Below are positions 26,971 through 35,439 of a stretch of 64,000 nucleotides of DNA, in pieces. The notes below the pieces were generated by a model. That model was given only the letters and a program-made list of their open reading frames with translations. It did no database searches and was not told the DNA's origin. The position numbers and the translations under genes are program-made. This stretch comes from Pontibacter chinhatensis (GTDB lineage: Bacteria > Bacteroidota > Bacteroidia > Cytophagales > Hymenobacteraceae), in NCBI RefSeq assembly GCF_900113285.1, contig NZ_FOOT01000010.1, positions 1 to 64,000 on the forward strand, given 5' to 3'. The first letter of the stretch is position 1. Each line of letters starts with the position of its first letter.

Positions 26971-27068
26971 ATATAATGCGGCACATGGCGGAATGCGCTT
27001 TGCTAAAAAGTATAAGTATAGCTTAAGGGTGAATTTTTATACTCTAAAGCTCCCTTCCCCACACAGAC

Positions 27069-27677
27069 ATGAAAACTGCTATAATATTTGGCTTTATTGC
27101 TCTGATTCTACCTATTGCCTTTATCGCGATTGGGTATTACCTGGACTATAAGCATGATAAGAAAGGCTTCCTAAAAGATGCTAAAAGCATCTTGACAGGT
27201 ATTCTTGCACTTAGTGCGTCATATTTTCTGTTCACTGTAGCTGAAGCTGGCTTAACTTCACTGTTTCCTATTAACAGCAATTATGGCAAAAGCTACAATG
27301 ATTTTCGTTTAGCAAGAGGTATTCCTGTAATAGAAAGCAGTTGGAAAGTATGGCCTTTTGCCGGTAATAACTTTGAAGAGTGGTGGGCTGATACTTTAAA
27401 CACAGATGCAGATATTCATACTTTCAAGGTCATCAAGTATAGTCTATGGGGACCTGTTACGGAGAAAGATTATTTTGAAAAGGAAGAGACAGGATTCAGA
27501 CTCGAGACAATTTATAACTATAGCAATGGTAGTCTCATTTACTTAAAGATCTCCCCAAAAAGTGACTCTTTAATTCACTTCACAGGAAAAACAACTCCTG
27601 ATCCCCAGGCAGAAAAAATTCGGACAATCTCTCAAGAAGATTTCAGAAGTATACTAAATGAGTGGACAGCTAAATAA
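27069..27677 (+). CDS. membrane-anchored hypothetical protein
   Basis: 202 residues, two N-terminal helices (about 4-23 and 40-62), then a soluble domain with no recognised motif. AT-rich. It ends just before a strong bidirectional terminator shared with atpC. No known family. Confidence 0.6.
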   Translation: MKTAIIFGFIALILPIAFIAIGYYLDYKHDKKGFLKDAKSILTGILALSASYFLFTVAEAGLTSLFPINSNYGKSYNDFRLARGIPVIESSWKVWPFAGNNFEEWWADTLNTDADIHTFKVIKYSLWGPVTEKDYFEKEETGFRLETIYNYSNGSLIYLKISPKSDSLIHFTGKTTPDPQAEKIRTISQEDFRSILNEWTAK

Positions 27678-27693
27678 CAACCACTTCTAAAAA

Positions 27694-27735
27694 CACCAAG
27701 GCCTCCTGCTCACGAAGAACAGGAGGCCTTGTTTA
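27694..27735. terminator. bidirectional terminator between the 27069 gene and atpC
   Basis: A 12-bp perfect stem (CAAGGCCTCCTG 27697-27708, CAGGAGGCCTTG 27720-27731). A T-rich tail follows on the plus side (TTTATACTTTG) and on the minus side (GTGTTTTTAG). Confidence 0.9.
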
Positions 27736-27752
27736 TACTTTGTTACGGGCTG

Positions 27753-27998
27753 CTACTCTGTTACAGACTCAGCCAGTACAATAATCTTGTTGTTGAGCAC
27801 TTCTACCACACCACCGTCCACGGTAAAGAACTCCTGCCCTTTGTTGGTAGTGATACGGATGCTTCCTTTGTCGAGGGTGCTGATGAGCGGGGCGTGCATG
27901 TCCAGCACCTCGAAAGAGCCATTGCTTCCCGGGAACTGAGCGGCCTCTACCTCACCGGCGTAAACCTTCTTGTCAGGTGTGATTATCTCTAAATACAT
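27753..27998 (-). CDS. atpC: F1F0 ATP synthase epsilon subunit
   Basis: 81 residues: the beta-sandwich domain only, lacking the C-terminal helical hairpin of longer epsilon subunits, as is usual in Bacteroidota. Start MYLEIITPDKKVYAGEVEAAQFPGS is typical. It couples F1 rotation. It follows atpD after a 92-bp gap that contains a GAGTTAA-type hairpin. Confidence 0.95.
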   Translation of the reverse strand: MYLEIITPDKKVYAGEVEAAQFPGSNGSFEVLDMHAPLISTLDKGSIRITTNKGQEFFTVDGGVVEVLNNKIIVLAESVTE

Positions 27999-28004
27999 TT
28001 TTTT

Positions 28005-28085
28005 TAGTTAAGAGTTTAGAGTTAAGAGTTATGAGTTATTGTGGCAGAACCAACTTTTAACTCTTAACTCTTAACTTTTAACTAT
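28005..28085. repeat. GAGTTAA-type inverted repeat between atpD and atpC
   Basis: AGTTAAGAGTTTAGAGTTAAGAGTTA units on the left are mirrored by TTTTAACTCTTAACTCTTAACTTTTAACT units on the right. The long stem stands inside the atpDC unit and may cause partial termination or mRNA processing. Confidence 0.75.
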
Positions 28086-28090
28086 AAAAC

Positions 28091-29602
28091 CTATTTTGCT
28101 TCGGCCAGCATTTTCTCGCCTTTCGCCATAGCGTCTTCAATGGTACCTACCAGGTTGAAGGCTGACTCAGGAAGGTGATCGTGCTTGCCGTCCATAATCT
28201 CGTTAAAGCCACGGATGGTGTCTTTGATGTCTACCAGTACACCTTTCAGGCCTGTAAACTGCTCGGCTACGTGGAATGGCTGAGACAGGAAACGCTGCAC
28301 ACGGCGCGCTCTGTGTACCACCAATTTATCCTCGTCAGACAGTTCGTCCATACCCAAGATAGCGATAATGTCCTGAAGCTCTTTGTAGCGCTGCAGCAGC
28401 TCTTTCACGCGCTGTGCGGTGTTGTAGTGCTCCTCGCCTACCACGTCTGGCGTCAGGATGCGGGAAGTAGAATCCAGCGGGTCCACGGCTGGGTAGATAC
28501 CAAGCTCGGAGATCTTACGGGAAAGTACTGTCGTCGCGTCCAGGTGGGCAAACGTTGTAGCCGGGGCCGGGTCAGTCAAGTCGTCCGCTGGTACGTAAAC
28601 GGCCTGTACTGATGTAATGGAACCACGCTTGGTAGAAGTAATACGTTCCTGCATGGCACCCATCTCAGTGGCCAGCGTTGGCTGGTAACCTACCGCAGAT
28701 GGCATACGTCCCAGAAGGGCTGACACCTCAGAGCCTGCCTGCGTAAAGCGGAAGATGTTATCCACGAAGAACAGGATGTCACGGCCGGCGTCGCTTGAGC
28801 CTGGCTCACCATCGCGGTAATACTCCGCCATTGTCAGACCGGAAAGGGCCACACGGGCACGTGCCCCTGGCGGCTCGTTCATCTGTCCGAACACGAAGGT
28901 TGCCTTTGACTCTTTCAGCTCGTCGAGGTCTACTTTAGAAAGATCCCAGCCGCCGTGCTCCAGCGACTCCAGGAACTCCTTGCCGTAACGCACGATACCA
29001 GCTTCGATCATCTCGCGCAGCAGGTCGTTACCCTCACGCGTACGCTCGCCCACACCGGCAAATACAGAAAGACCACCGTGTGCTTTCGCGATGTTGTTGA
29101 TCAGCTCCTGGATCAATACGGTTTTACCTACACCGGCACCACCGAAAAGACCGATTTTACCACCTTTTGCGTAAGGCTCGATCAGGTCGATTACTTTGAT
29201 ACCTGTATAAAGAACTTCAGAAGAAGTAGCCAGGTCTTCGAAGCGAGGGGCCGCTCTGTGGATTGGCAGACCACCTGTGCTTACAGGCTGCTGGATGCCG
29301 TCAATGGCCTCGCCGATTACGTTGAAAAGGCGGCCTTTGATGCCTTCGCCTGTCGGCATTTTGATTGGGCCTTCCAAGTCAACAACTTCAGCTCCACGGG
29401 TAAGACCTTCGGTAGAGTCCATCGCAATGGTACGTACGCGGTCTTCGCCAAGGTGCGTCTGACACTCCAGCACAATTACCTGGCCGTTGTCTTTCGTCAC
29501 TTGTAGGGCATCCAAAATATTTGGTAGTTTTGAGTTTTCACCCGCAAAGCTAACGTCCACAACCGGACCGATAACCTGGGTAATTCTGCCAATATTCGCC
29601 AT
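28091..29602 (-). CDS. atpD: F1F0 ATP synthase beta subunit
   Basis: 503 residues, the catalytic F1 subunit. P-loop GGAGVGKTVLIQ is at about residue 155-166, with GERTREGNDL, the Walker B region RDILFFVDNIFRFTQAG, and ALLGRMPSAVGYQPTLATEMG all intact. No other F1F0 subunit genes are nearby except atpC; in many Bacteroidota the beta and epsilon genes are separate from the main operon. No AAGTATA word occurs in the gene. Confidence 0.98.
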   Translation of the reverse strand: MANIGRITQVIGPVVDVSFAGENSKLPNILDALQVTKDNGQVIVLECQTHLGEDRVRTIAMDSTEGLTRGAEVVDLEGPIKMPTGEGIKGRLFNVIGEAIDGIQQPVSTGGLPIHRAAPRFEDLATSSEVLYTGIKVIDLIEPYAKGGKIGLFGGAGVGKTVLIQELINNIAKAHGGLSVFAGVGERTREGNDLLREMIEAGIVRYGKEFLESLEHGGWDLSKVDLDELKESKATFVFGQMNEPPGARARVALSGLTMAEYYRDGEPGSSDAGRDILFFVDNIFRFTQAGSEVSALLGRMPSAVGYQPTLATEMGAMQERITSTKRGSITSVQAVYVPADDLTDPAPATTFAHLDATTVLSRKISELGIYPAVDPLDSTSRILTPDVVGEEHYNTAQRVKELLQRYKELQDIIAILGMDELSDEDKLVVHRARRVQRFLSQPFHVAEQFTGLKGVLVDIKDTIRGFNEIMDGKHDHLPESAFNLVGTIEDAMAKGEKMLAEAK

Positions 29603-29651
29603 CTGACTTTTTATATTGATTAACTTTTTATAACGGAGTTATTTCAGGGTG

Positions 29652-29659
29652 CAAAACTA
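29652..29659 (-). promoter_or_regulatory. -7 box of atpD
   Basis: On the minus strand TAGTTTTG matches TAnnTTTG, about 50 nt before the atpD start. No clean TTTG at the right distance upstream. Confidence 0.45.
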
Positions 29660-29800
29660 ATGTATAAATCTCTTATATCCATGCAAGCACCTGAAAACTT
29701 TTGCACTGGCTGCCCGGGTCTCTCAGAAAGGCACTATACAGAAAAGCCGGGTAGCATCTAAGATCGGGCACTCCCTTGTTATTGTACAACAAGCGGCTTG

Positions 29801-30298
29801 TCAGAGCTCAACGCGCACCACCCAACTTCCAACTTCGTTTATCTTGAAATTGATCACGCGCTCATAAATAACGGTGTTCATTTTGTTGGGAGACTTGAAC
29901 CGCACGGTTCCCTCGAAGGGCAGCACGAAGTTCTCAAAAATAATGCGGGAACCATCGCTTATCTGGCTGCCGCTGCTGCCTATCATCTGCAGATCCTGGG
30001 GGTTGCGGATGGGAAGGCCGCTATCCATGATCACCAACTCGGCGAGGTAGCCCTCCGGGCTGCGCTGTGTGAGAGATGCCCTTGCCACATTGCGCGTGGA
30101 GGTAATGGCCGCGGCGGCTGGCACACGCTCACTTTTAGATCTGATTTTCTTTTTCCTCTCCTTTGCGGTTTGTGTTTGGCTGGAATTGGAGGCTTGCTCC
30201 TGTGCTACGACGGACACGTGCTCCACAATGGCTTCAGATGGACCGGAAGCCAGGCCTGCGGCACTGCACAGGCTGATTAAAAGTATAGAACGCAACAT
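29801..30298 (-). CDS. exported hypothetical protein
   Basis: 165 residues from the ATG at 30296-30298; the frame is open nine residues further. Residues 1-17 form a signal peptide. A low-complexity polar and basic stretch (about 35-60, ERKKKIRSKSE) follows, then a beta-rich C-terminal domain. No family recognised. It lies between atpD and a small gene on the same strand. Confidence 0.6.
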   Translation of the reverse strand: MLRSILLISLCSAAGLASGPSEAIVEHVSVVAQEQASNSSQTQTAKERKKKIRSKSERVPAAAAITSTRNVARASLTQRSPEGYLAELVIMDSGLPIRNPQDLQMIGSSGSQISDGSRIIFENFVLPFEGTVRFKSPNKMNTVIYERVINFKINEVGSWVVRVEL

Positions 30299-30382
30299 GG
30301 CACACTGTTTTATAAAACAGACCAATGTACCACTTACTTAGCTGATAATGAAGCTATAGCTTCATTATTTCAGTGCCTTCAC

Positions 30383-30652
30383 TTATAAATTTTTCAGCAT
30401 CTCGATCTGCTCGTCGTTGAGCAGGATATACCTGTTGTTAAACGGGTTGGCGTAGAACTTCTCCGCAATAATATACTCCCCCGTTTTCAGCTTATGGATG
30501 TTGTAGCTGAACAGGCTGTTAGAACGCTCTATCACCAGTTCAGTACTACTTAGATCGAGCTCTCGTCCACAAGTAGTTGTAATCATGTCAGGGTTAATGG
30601 TAGTCATAAGCTGAAGCATAGAATAACAGTTAATGCGAATATCTCTACGCAT
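30383..30652 (-). CDS. small hypothetical protein
   Basis: 89 residues at most; internal methionines at residues 12 and 16 are alternative starts. It ends FNNRYILLNDEQIEMLKNL, a plausible helical end. Composition and codon use look coding, but there is no family match. The plus-strand frame at 30633 overlapping its start is probably not a gene. Confidence 0.5.
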   Translation of the reverse strand: MRRDIRINCYSMLQLMTTINPDMITTTCGRELDLSSTELVIERSNSLFSYNIHKLKTGEYIIAEKFYANPFNNRYILLNDEQIEMLKNL

Positions 30653-31104
30653 AAAACCTGCCTGGGTGTCACTCTATTTAAATAAAATAATATATATCAA
30701 AAGCCTAACTATAAAATCCAACTATAGCTTTCTCGCGTCTTATACTTTCTTACAAGTATATAAGCAGAATTCGCTTGCTCTAGCAATAACAGTACAGAAA
30801 TGGCGCCCTACTATTTTCTATGTTAGTATAGGCAAAAGGCGTCTTCTTCAGGATTGACGCAGGAAAGTTTACAGAAATAACTACAGCTCTGCGGAAAAGT
30901 TTTACTGCCCCTGTGAAGCAGCTGGTTTATGCATGAGCTCTTTAAAATAAGGCAATGAATCTCACGAAATTAGGCGGGCAAAAAGGCCTGGGTCAGCCCG
31001 CAAAAGAAGCGCTTTCAGGTTGTGTTACGGGGCTAAAAAAACACCATGATAGGGCCCTGAAGCAGATTTAGGCGGAAAAATTTCTAAAAATTTTGAGGCA
31101 ATTG

Positions 31105-31135
31105 TTTGCAGTTTAAAATCGTCTCTCTATCTTTG
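31105..31135 (+). promoter_or_regulatory. consensus Bacteroidota promoter of tRNA-Gln
   Basis: TTTG (31105-31108), exactly 19 nt, then TATCTTTG (31128-31135): a perfect match to TTTG-N19-TAnnTTTG. It lies 50 nt upstream of the tRNA. The rest of 30653-31104 shows nothing I can name. Confidence 0.85.
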
Positions 31136-31184
31136 CATCACCAAACGACAAAAGAACAACAGTTCTGAAGTCAAACAGGGAGAT

Positions 31185-31257
31185 TGTCCGATGGTGTAAC
31201 TGGCAACACGTCTGATTTTGGTTCAGAAGAGTCCAGGTTCGATCCCTGGTCGGACAA
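31185..31257 (+). tRNA. tRNA-Gln (anticodon TTG)
   Basis: 73 nt with full cloverleaf: acceptor TGTCCGA/TCGGACA, anticodon arm TCTGA-TTTTGGT-TCAGA with anticodon TTG at 31218-31220, T-arm CCAGG-TTCGATC-CCTGG, discriminator A. CCA is not encoded. Confidence 0.97.
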
Positions 31258-31260
31258 CTT

Positions 31261-31300
31261 AAAAAGAACAACACTCAAACCGGGTGTTGTTCTTTTTTTA
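31261..31300 (+). terminator. tRNA-Gln terminator
   Basis: AAAGAACAACAC pairs with GTGTTGTTCTTT (ends 31274 and 31284) and is followed by a run of T. Confidence 0.92.
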
Positions 31301-31428
31301 TGCTTATAAGGCAGCTGTAACTGGTTAAAAATCAGAAATATTTAATGCCTACCATCAGGATTTTTGGTAGCTTTGCGGGCATAATCAACTAAACCCAATA
31401 CAACCGTTATTTTAGTTTTAGCACCATT

Positions 31429-32358
31429 ATGCCACAAGTAAAAATCTTCTCTGGTTCAGAATCCCGTTACCTGGCTGAGAAAATAGCTGCCTCTTATGGC
31501 ACTCCACTCGGCGACCTGACCATCTCCCGCTTTATCGACGGGGAAATAGGCGTGCATTACAATGAGTCAGTGCGTGGCGCAGAGGTGTTTATCGTACTTT
31601 CTACGTTTCCGCCTGCTGATAACCTGATGGAGCTGATGCTGCTGGTGGACGCCGCTAAGCGCGCCTCGGCCCATAAAGTGATTGTGGTGATGCCATACTA
31701 TGGCTACGCCCGCCAGGACAGGAAAGACAAGCCGCGCGTGTCGATAGGCGCTAAAGTGGTGGCGAATGCTATCCAGTCTGTGGGTGCCGACCGCCTAATG
31801 ACCTGCGACCTGCATGCAGGCCAGATCCAGGGCTTCTTCGACATCCCGGTAGACCACCTGGATGGTTCGGCCATCTTTGTGCCTTACCTGCGCAGCCTGA
31901 ACCTGGGCAACGACCTGATCTTCGCTTCGCCTGACGTGGGCGGGGTGGTAAGAACAAGAGCCTTTGCCAAGAACTTTGGCGCTGAAATGGTTGTTTGCGA
32001 CAAACACCGCAAACGCGCTAACGAGATCGCCTCGATGCAGGTGATCGGCGACGTGGAGGGCATGGACGTGGTGCTGGTAGACGATATGGTGGATACGGCC
32101 GGAACTATAACCAAGGCAGCCGAGCTGCTGAAGGACAAGGGAGCCAAAACCGTTCGCGCCATTGCCACACACCCGATACTTTCAGGCCCTGCCTACGAGC
32201 GTATCGAGAACTCGGTGCTGGAAGAACTGGTGGTGTCGGACACGATTCCGCTGAAGCAGCAGAGCTCCAAGATCAGAGTGCTCTCTTTTGCAGACCTGTT
32301 CGCAAGGGCGATTAACAACGTGGTAACGCACGAGTCGATCAGCTCACTATTTATTTAG
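31429..32358 (+). CDS. prs: ribose-phosphate pyrophosphokinase
   Basis: 309 residues. Makes PRPP from ribose 5-phosphate and ATP. Motifs: YARQDRKDKPRVSIGAK (about 97-113), the DLHAGQIQGFFDIPVDHL flexible region, and the PRPP-binding loop VVLVDDMVDTAGT. Complete. A -7-like TAGCTTTG at 31368-31375 lies upstream. Confidence 0.97.
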   Translation: MPQVKIFSGSESRYLAEKIAASYGTPLGDLTISRFIDGEIGVHYNESVRGAEVFIVLSTFPPADNLMELMLLVDAAKRASAHKVIVVMPYYGYARQDRKDKPRVSIGAKVVANAIQSVGADRLMTCDLHAGQIQGFFDIPVDHLDGSAIFVPYLRSLNLGNDLIFASPDVGGVVRTRAFAKNFGAEMVVCDKHRKRANEIASMQVIGDVEGMDVVLVDDMVDTAGTITKAAELLKDKGAKTVRAIATHPILSGPAYERIENSVLEELVVSDTIPLKQQSSKIRVLSFADLFARAINNVVTHESISSLFI

Positions 32359-32475
32359 TTGTTCGTTACTTGTTATCCGTTATTCGACTTCAGAATACGA
32401 TAAACGATTAACTGACAACCATTAACTAAAACAAGGCTATACTTTTGTAGCGATATATTTTAACAAAACAATTTT

Positions 32476-33060
32476 ATGAAAACGTTAGAGATTATAGGGT
32501 TTAAAAGAGCAAATCTCGGCAAGCAGCAATCCAAAGAACTGCGCAATGAGTCTTATGTACCAGGCGTGCTGTATGGCGGCAAGGAGCAAGTGCACTTCTA
32601 CACTCCTGCCATCATGTTCCGCGAACTGATCTACACACCAGAGGTACACGAGGTAGACCTGAACATTGAGGGTACTCACTACCGCGCTATCCTTCAGGAC
32701 GCTCAGTTCCACCCAGTGAACGAGATGCTGCTGCACGTTGACCTTCTGGAGCTGCAGGACGACAAAGAAGTAAAAATCGATGTACCTGTTAAGTTTGTTG
32801 GTGTTTCTCCTGGCGTACTGTCAGGTGGTAAGCTGGTAACCAAGCTGCGTTCTATCAAGATTAAGGCGCTTCCTGCTAACCTGCCAGACTACGTAGAGGT
32901 AAACATCTCTGACCTGGAGCTTGGTAAGTCTATCAAGGTTTCTAAAATCCAGCCGGAGAACTACGAAATCCTGACAAACCCGAACGCCCCTATCGCTACA
33001 GTAACGATTCCGCGTGCCCTTAAGAGTGCACAGGCTGAGGAAGCTCGTGGCAAGAAGTAA
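32476..33060 (+). CDS. rplY: 50S ribosomal protein L25/Ctc
   Basis: 194 residues: the L25 5S-rRNA-binding domain (about 1-92) plus the C-terminal TL5/Ctc extension (about 95-180). N-terminal IIGFKRANLGKQQSKELRN and VPGVLYGG are characteristic. The C-terminal tail is lysine-rich. A TACTTTTG -7-like box occurs upstream near 32440. Confidence 0.96.
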   Translation: MKTLEIIGFKRANLGKQQSKELRNESYVPGVLYGGKEQVHFYTPAIMFRELIYTPEVHEVDLNIEGTHYRAILQDAQFHPVNEMLLHVDLLELQDDKEVKIDVPVKFVGVSPGVLSGGKLVTKLRSIKIKALPANLPDYVEVNISDLELGKSIKVSKIQPENYEILTNPNAPIATVTIPRALKSAQAEEARGKK

Positions 33061-33089
33061 TTTTTTGAGCCACAGCTCAGAATATTCTC

Positions 33090-33128
33090 AAAAGTCCTGT
33101 CCTGCGCCATGTGGGGCAGGACTTTTTG
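33090..33128 (+). terminator. rplY terminator
   Basis: AAAGTCCTG and CAGGACTTTTT arms around a short G/C-rich loop, followed by T residues, 30 nt past the stop. Confidence 0.85.
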
Positions 33129-33377
33129 TTAAAGTATATTGTTGAATGGCTAAATTGCCATCTAAATTGTTGGTTGTCGGTTGCTGATTGTAAAATTCTA
33201 CAGACTCCAAGCTCTTGTCGCTCTTAGCGCAACGGATTTGTACAGCAGCATTTTTTTGAACGACTTCTAAACATTAAACCATCAGCAATCAAGAACTTGA
33301 GCAATTCAACCTTTCAAAGTATAAAAAAGTGGCTGGGCTTCTTCCCTGCAGCACCCGCCACCGCTGAAGATACAAGT

Positions 33378-33941
33378 ATGAAATACCTGATTGTGGGCCT
33401 CGGTAACATCGGCCCGGAGTATGCAGAAACGCGCCACAACATTGGCTTTATGGTGCTGGACTACCTGGCCAAAAAACATGAGGCCAGCTTCGACTCGGGG
33501 CGCCATGCCTTTGTAACGGAGATTAAGACCAAGGGCCGCACCTTTGTACTGGTAAAGCCAACCACTTACATGAACCTGAGCGGGAAAGCAGTTGGCCACT
33601 GGCTAAACTCCCTGAAGCTGCCGGTAGACCAGATGATGGTGATTACCGATGACATTGCCCTGCCTTTCGGGAAGATGCGCATACGTGCCAAAGGCAGTGC
33701 CGGCGGGCACAACGGCCTGAAGCACATCGAGCAAACGCTGGGGCACAACAACTACCCGCGCCTGCGCTTCGGTGTCGGCGACTCCTTCCACAAAGGCAAG
33801 CAGGTAGACTATGTGCTGAGTAAGTTCGGTGAGGACGAGCAGCCGGAACTACAGACGCTGATTGAAAAAGCTGCGGAGTCGGTGGTCTCCTTCGGTACCA
33901 TCGGGCTGGAGCGTACGATGAACCACTTTAATACCAAGTAA
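33378..33941 (+). CDS. pth: peptidyl-tRNA hydrolase
   Basis: 187 residues from the ATG at 33378, the normal length, starting MKYLIVGLGNIGPEY. A TTG start at 33297 would give a 27-residue extension (SIKKWLGFF and an Ala/Pro linker); it is open and in frame, so the start is not certain. Catalytic residues: Asn (GNIGPEY), the histidine in ETRHNIGF, Asp in VITDDIALPFG, and GSAGGHNGLKHIE. It recycles tRNA from peptidyl-tRNA. Confidence 0.94.
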   Translation: MKYLIVGLGNIGPEYAETRHNIGFMVLDYLAKKHEASFDSGRHAFVTEIKTKGRTFVLVKPTTYMNLSGKAVGHWLNSLKLPVDQMMVITDDIALPFGKMRIRAKGSAGGHNGLKHIEQTLGHNNYPRLRFGVGDSFHKGKQVDYVLSKFGEDEQPELQTLIEKAAESVVSFGTIGLERTMNHFNTK

Positions 33942-34017
33942 GCATTGGGGAGCGGAGCATCATAACTGCGTGTGTTGTGTTTAGCTGCCGCTTTTAATGT
34001 TTAATGAAGCACCTCAA

Positions 34018-34056
34018 AAGCCCCTCCTGGTTTATACCAGCGAGGGGCTTATACTT
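34018..34056 (+). terminator. pth terminator
   Basis: AAGCCCCTC (34018-34026) pairs with GAGGGGCTT (34042-34050), with a CTGG/CCAG inner stem, and runs directly into TATACTTTT as tail. Confidence 0.85.
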
Positions 34057-34130
34057 TTAGGTGAGCAGCAACAATAATATCCTCCCGAACGCATACATTT
34101 GCCTTTCCCCCATACTTTGGGTCCACTGCC

Positions 34131-35396
34131 ATGAAAAGAGTTCTCCTCCTTTACCGCAACGCCTTTGGCGGCCTCTCCCGCCCTGCCTGGATGCTCTCGC
34201 TCATCATGTTCATCAACAGGAGCGGCGCCATGGTAATACCTTTCTTAGGGGTTTACCTTACAGAGTCGCTTGGTTATACTTTAAAGGAGGCCGGCATTAT
34301 ACTTAGCATTTACGGGCTTGGCGCCGTGAGCGGCTCGTTTCTGGGGGGCTGGCTAACGGATAGGGTCGGGCATTTTAAGGTGCAGCTGTTCAGTCTCACT
34401 GTCGGGGGCAGTTTATACTTCATGTTCCTGTTTCTGGAGGAGTTCCAGTACATCGCCGCGGGCGTGTTTATACTTAGCCTGGTAAACGACATGCTTCGCC
34501 CGGCCAACTCCGCCTCTATTGCACACTACGCCAGGCCCGAGAACGTAACCAGGGCTTTTTCCTTAAACCGAATGGCCCTGAACCTGGGTTTCTCCATCGG
34601 CCCGGCCATTGGCGGCCTGGTGGCAGCCATTTCTTACAAATATCTTTTTATCGGCGATGGCGTTGCCTCCATGATGGCAGGCCTGTTCTTCTTTATCTAC
34701 TTCCGGAAGCGGCAGGGGCACAAACCGCAAAAGGCGGCGGCATCTGCGGCGGCCAATACGGAAAAGGTGCGCTCGCCTTACACCGATGGTATGTACTTGG
34801 TTTTCATACTCCTTAACTGCGGTTTCGCCATCCTGTTTTTCCAGTTGCTCTCCACGCTGCCCTTGTACTACCGCCAGGTGTATGTGCTGCCGGAAGCGCG
34901 CATCGGCACGTTGCTGGCCCTGAACGGGTTCATCGTTTTCCTGTTCGAGATGATCCTGGTGTACCTGCTGGGCGATAAAATAAAGAAAGCATGGCTGATT
35001 CCGGCGGGGGTGCTGGTGCTGGGCTCGTCTTTCGTGGTCCTGAACCTGGGGCACCATACTTCCCTGCTCTACATGGCCATGGTGCTGCTTAGCTTCTCGG
35101 AGATTCTGGTGATGCCTTTTATGGCTACTATTTCGGTGGAGCGCTCCAACGACCGAAACCGCGGCTCTTACCTGGGGCTCTATACTATATCTTATGCAGC
35201 AGCGCACGTGGTTGCCCCTTACCTGGGCACTACCATTGCCTCCCGGTATAGCTTCGATACGCTTTGGTGGATACTAAGCGTGTTTGCCATAGCGGTAAGT
35301 ATAGGCTTATACTTTGTAGTACAGCACATAGAGCGGGAGCGACTAAGCGGGAAAGCTAAAATAGCCGCAAGCGAAAAAGGCGTGACGGTGGGCTAA
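34131..35396 (+). CDS. MFS transporter
   Basis: 421 residues with 12 predicted helices in two halves and a polar linker around 190-212. The major-facilitator signature between helices 2 and 3 reads FLGGWLTDRVGHF. Resembles drug or dipeptide-type MFS exporters; substrate unknown. It converges with the cyclase gene across 43 bp and no terminator. Confidence 0.9.
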   Translation: MKRVLLLYRNAFGGLSRPAWMLSLIMFINRSGAMVIPFLGVYLTESLGYTLKEAGIILSIYGLGAVSGSFLGGWLTDRVGHFKVQLFSLTVGGSLYFMFLFLEEFQYIAAGVFILSLVNDMLRPANSASIAHYARPENVTRAFSLNRMALNLGFSIGPAIGGLVAAISYKYLFIGDGVASMMAGLFFFIYFRKRQGHKPQKAAASAAANTEKVRSPYTDGMYLVFILLNCGFAILFFQLLSTLPLYYRQVYVLPEARIGTLLALNGFIVFLFEMILVYLLGDKIKKAWLIPAGVLVLGSSFVVLNLGHHTSLLYMAMVLLSFSEILVMPFMATISVERSNDRNRGSYLGLYTISYAAAHVVAPYLGTTIASRYSFDTLWWILSVFAIAVSIGLYFVVQHIERERLSGKAKIAASEKGVTVG

Positions 35397-35439
35397 CCTT
35401 CTATCTAAGCTGGTTATACTTTTGGAGCGTGCGGCGCCA

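Noticed and set aside
27753..29602. A broken ATP synthase operon
   Set aside because: Separate atpD-atpC units are common in Bacteroidota, so absence of the other subunits is not a sign of loss.
30633..30857. Plus-strand 74-residue reading frame
   Set aside because: AT-rich low-complexity sequence overlapping the start of the minus-strand 89-residue gene; no family resemblance.
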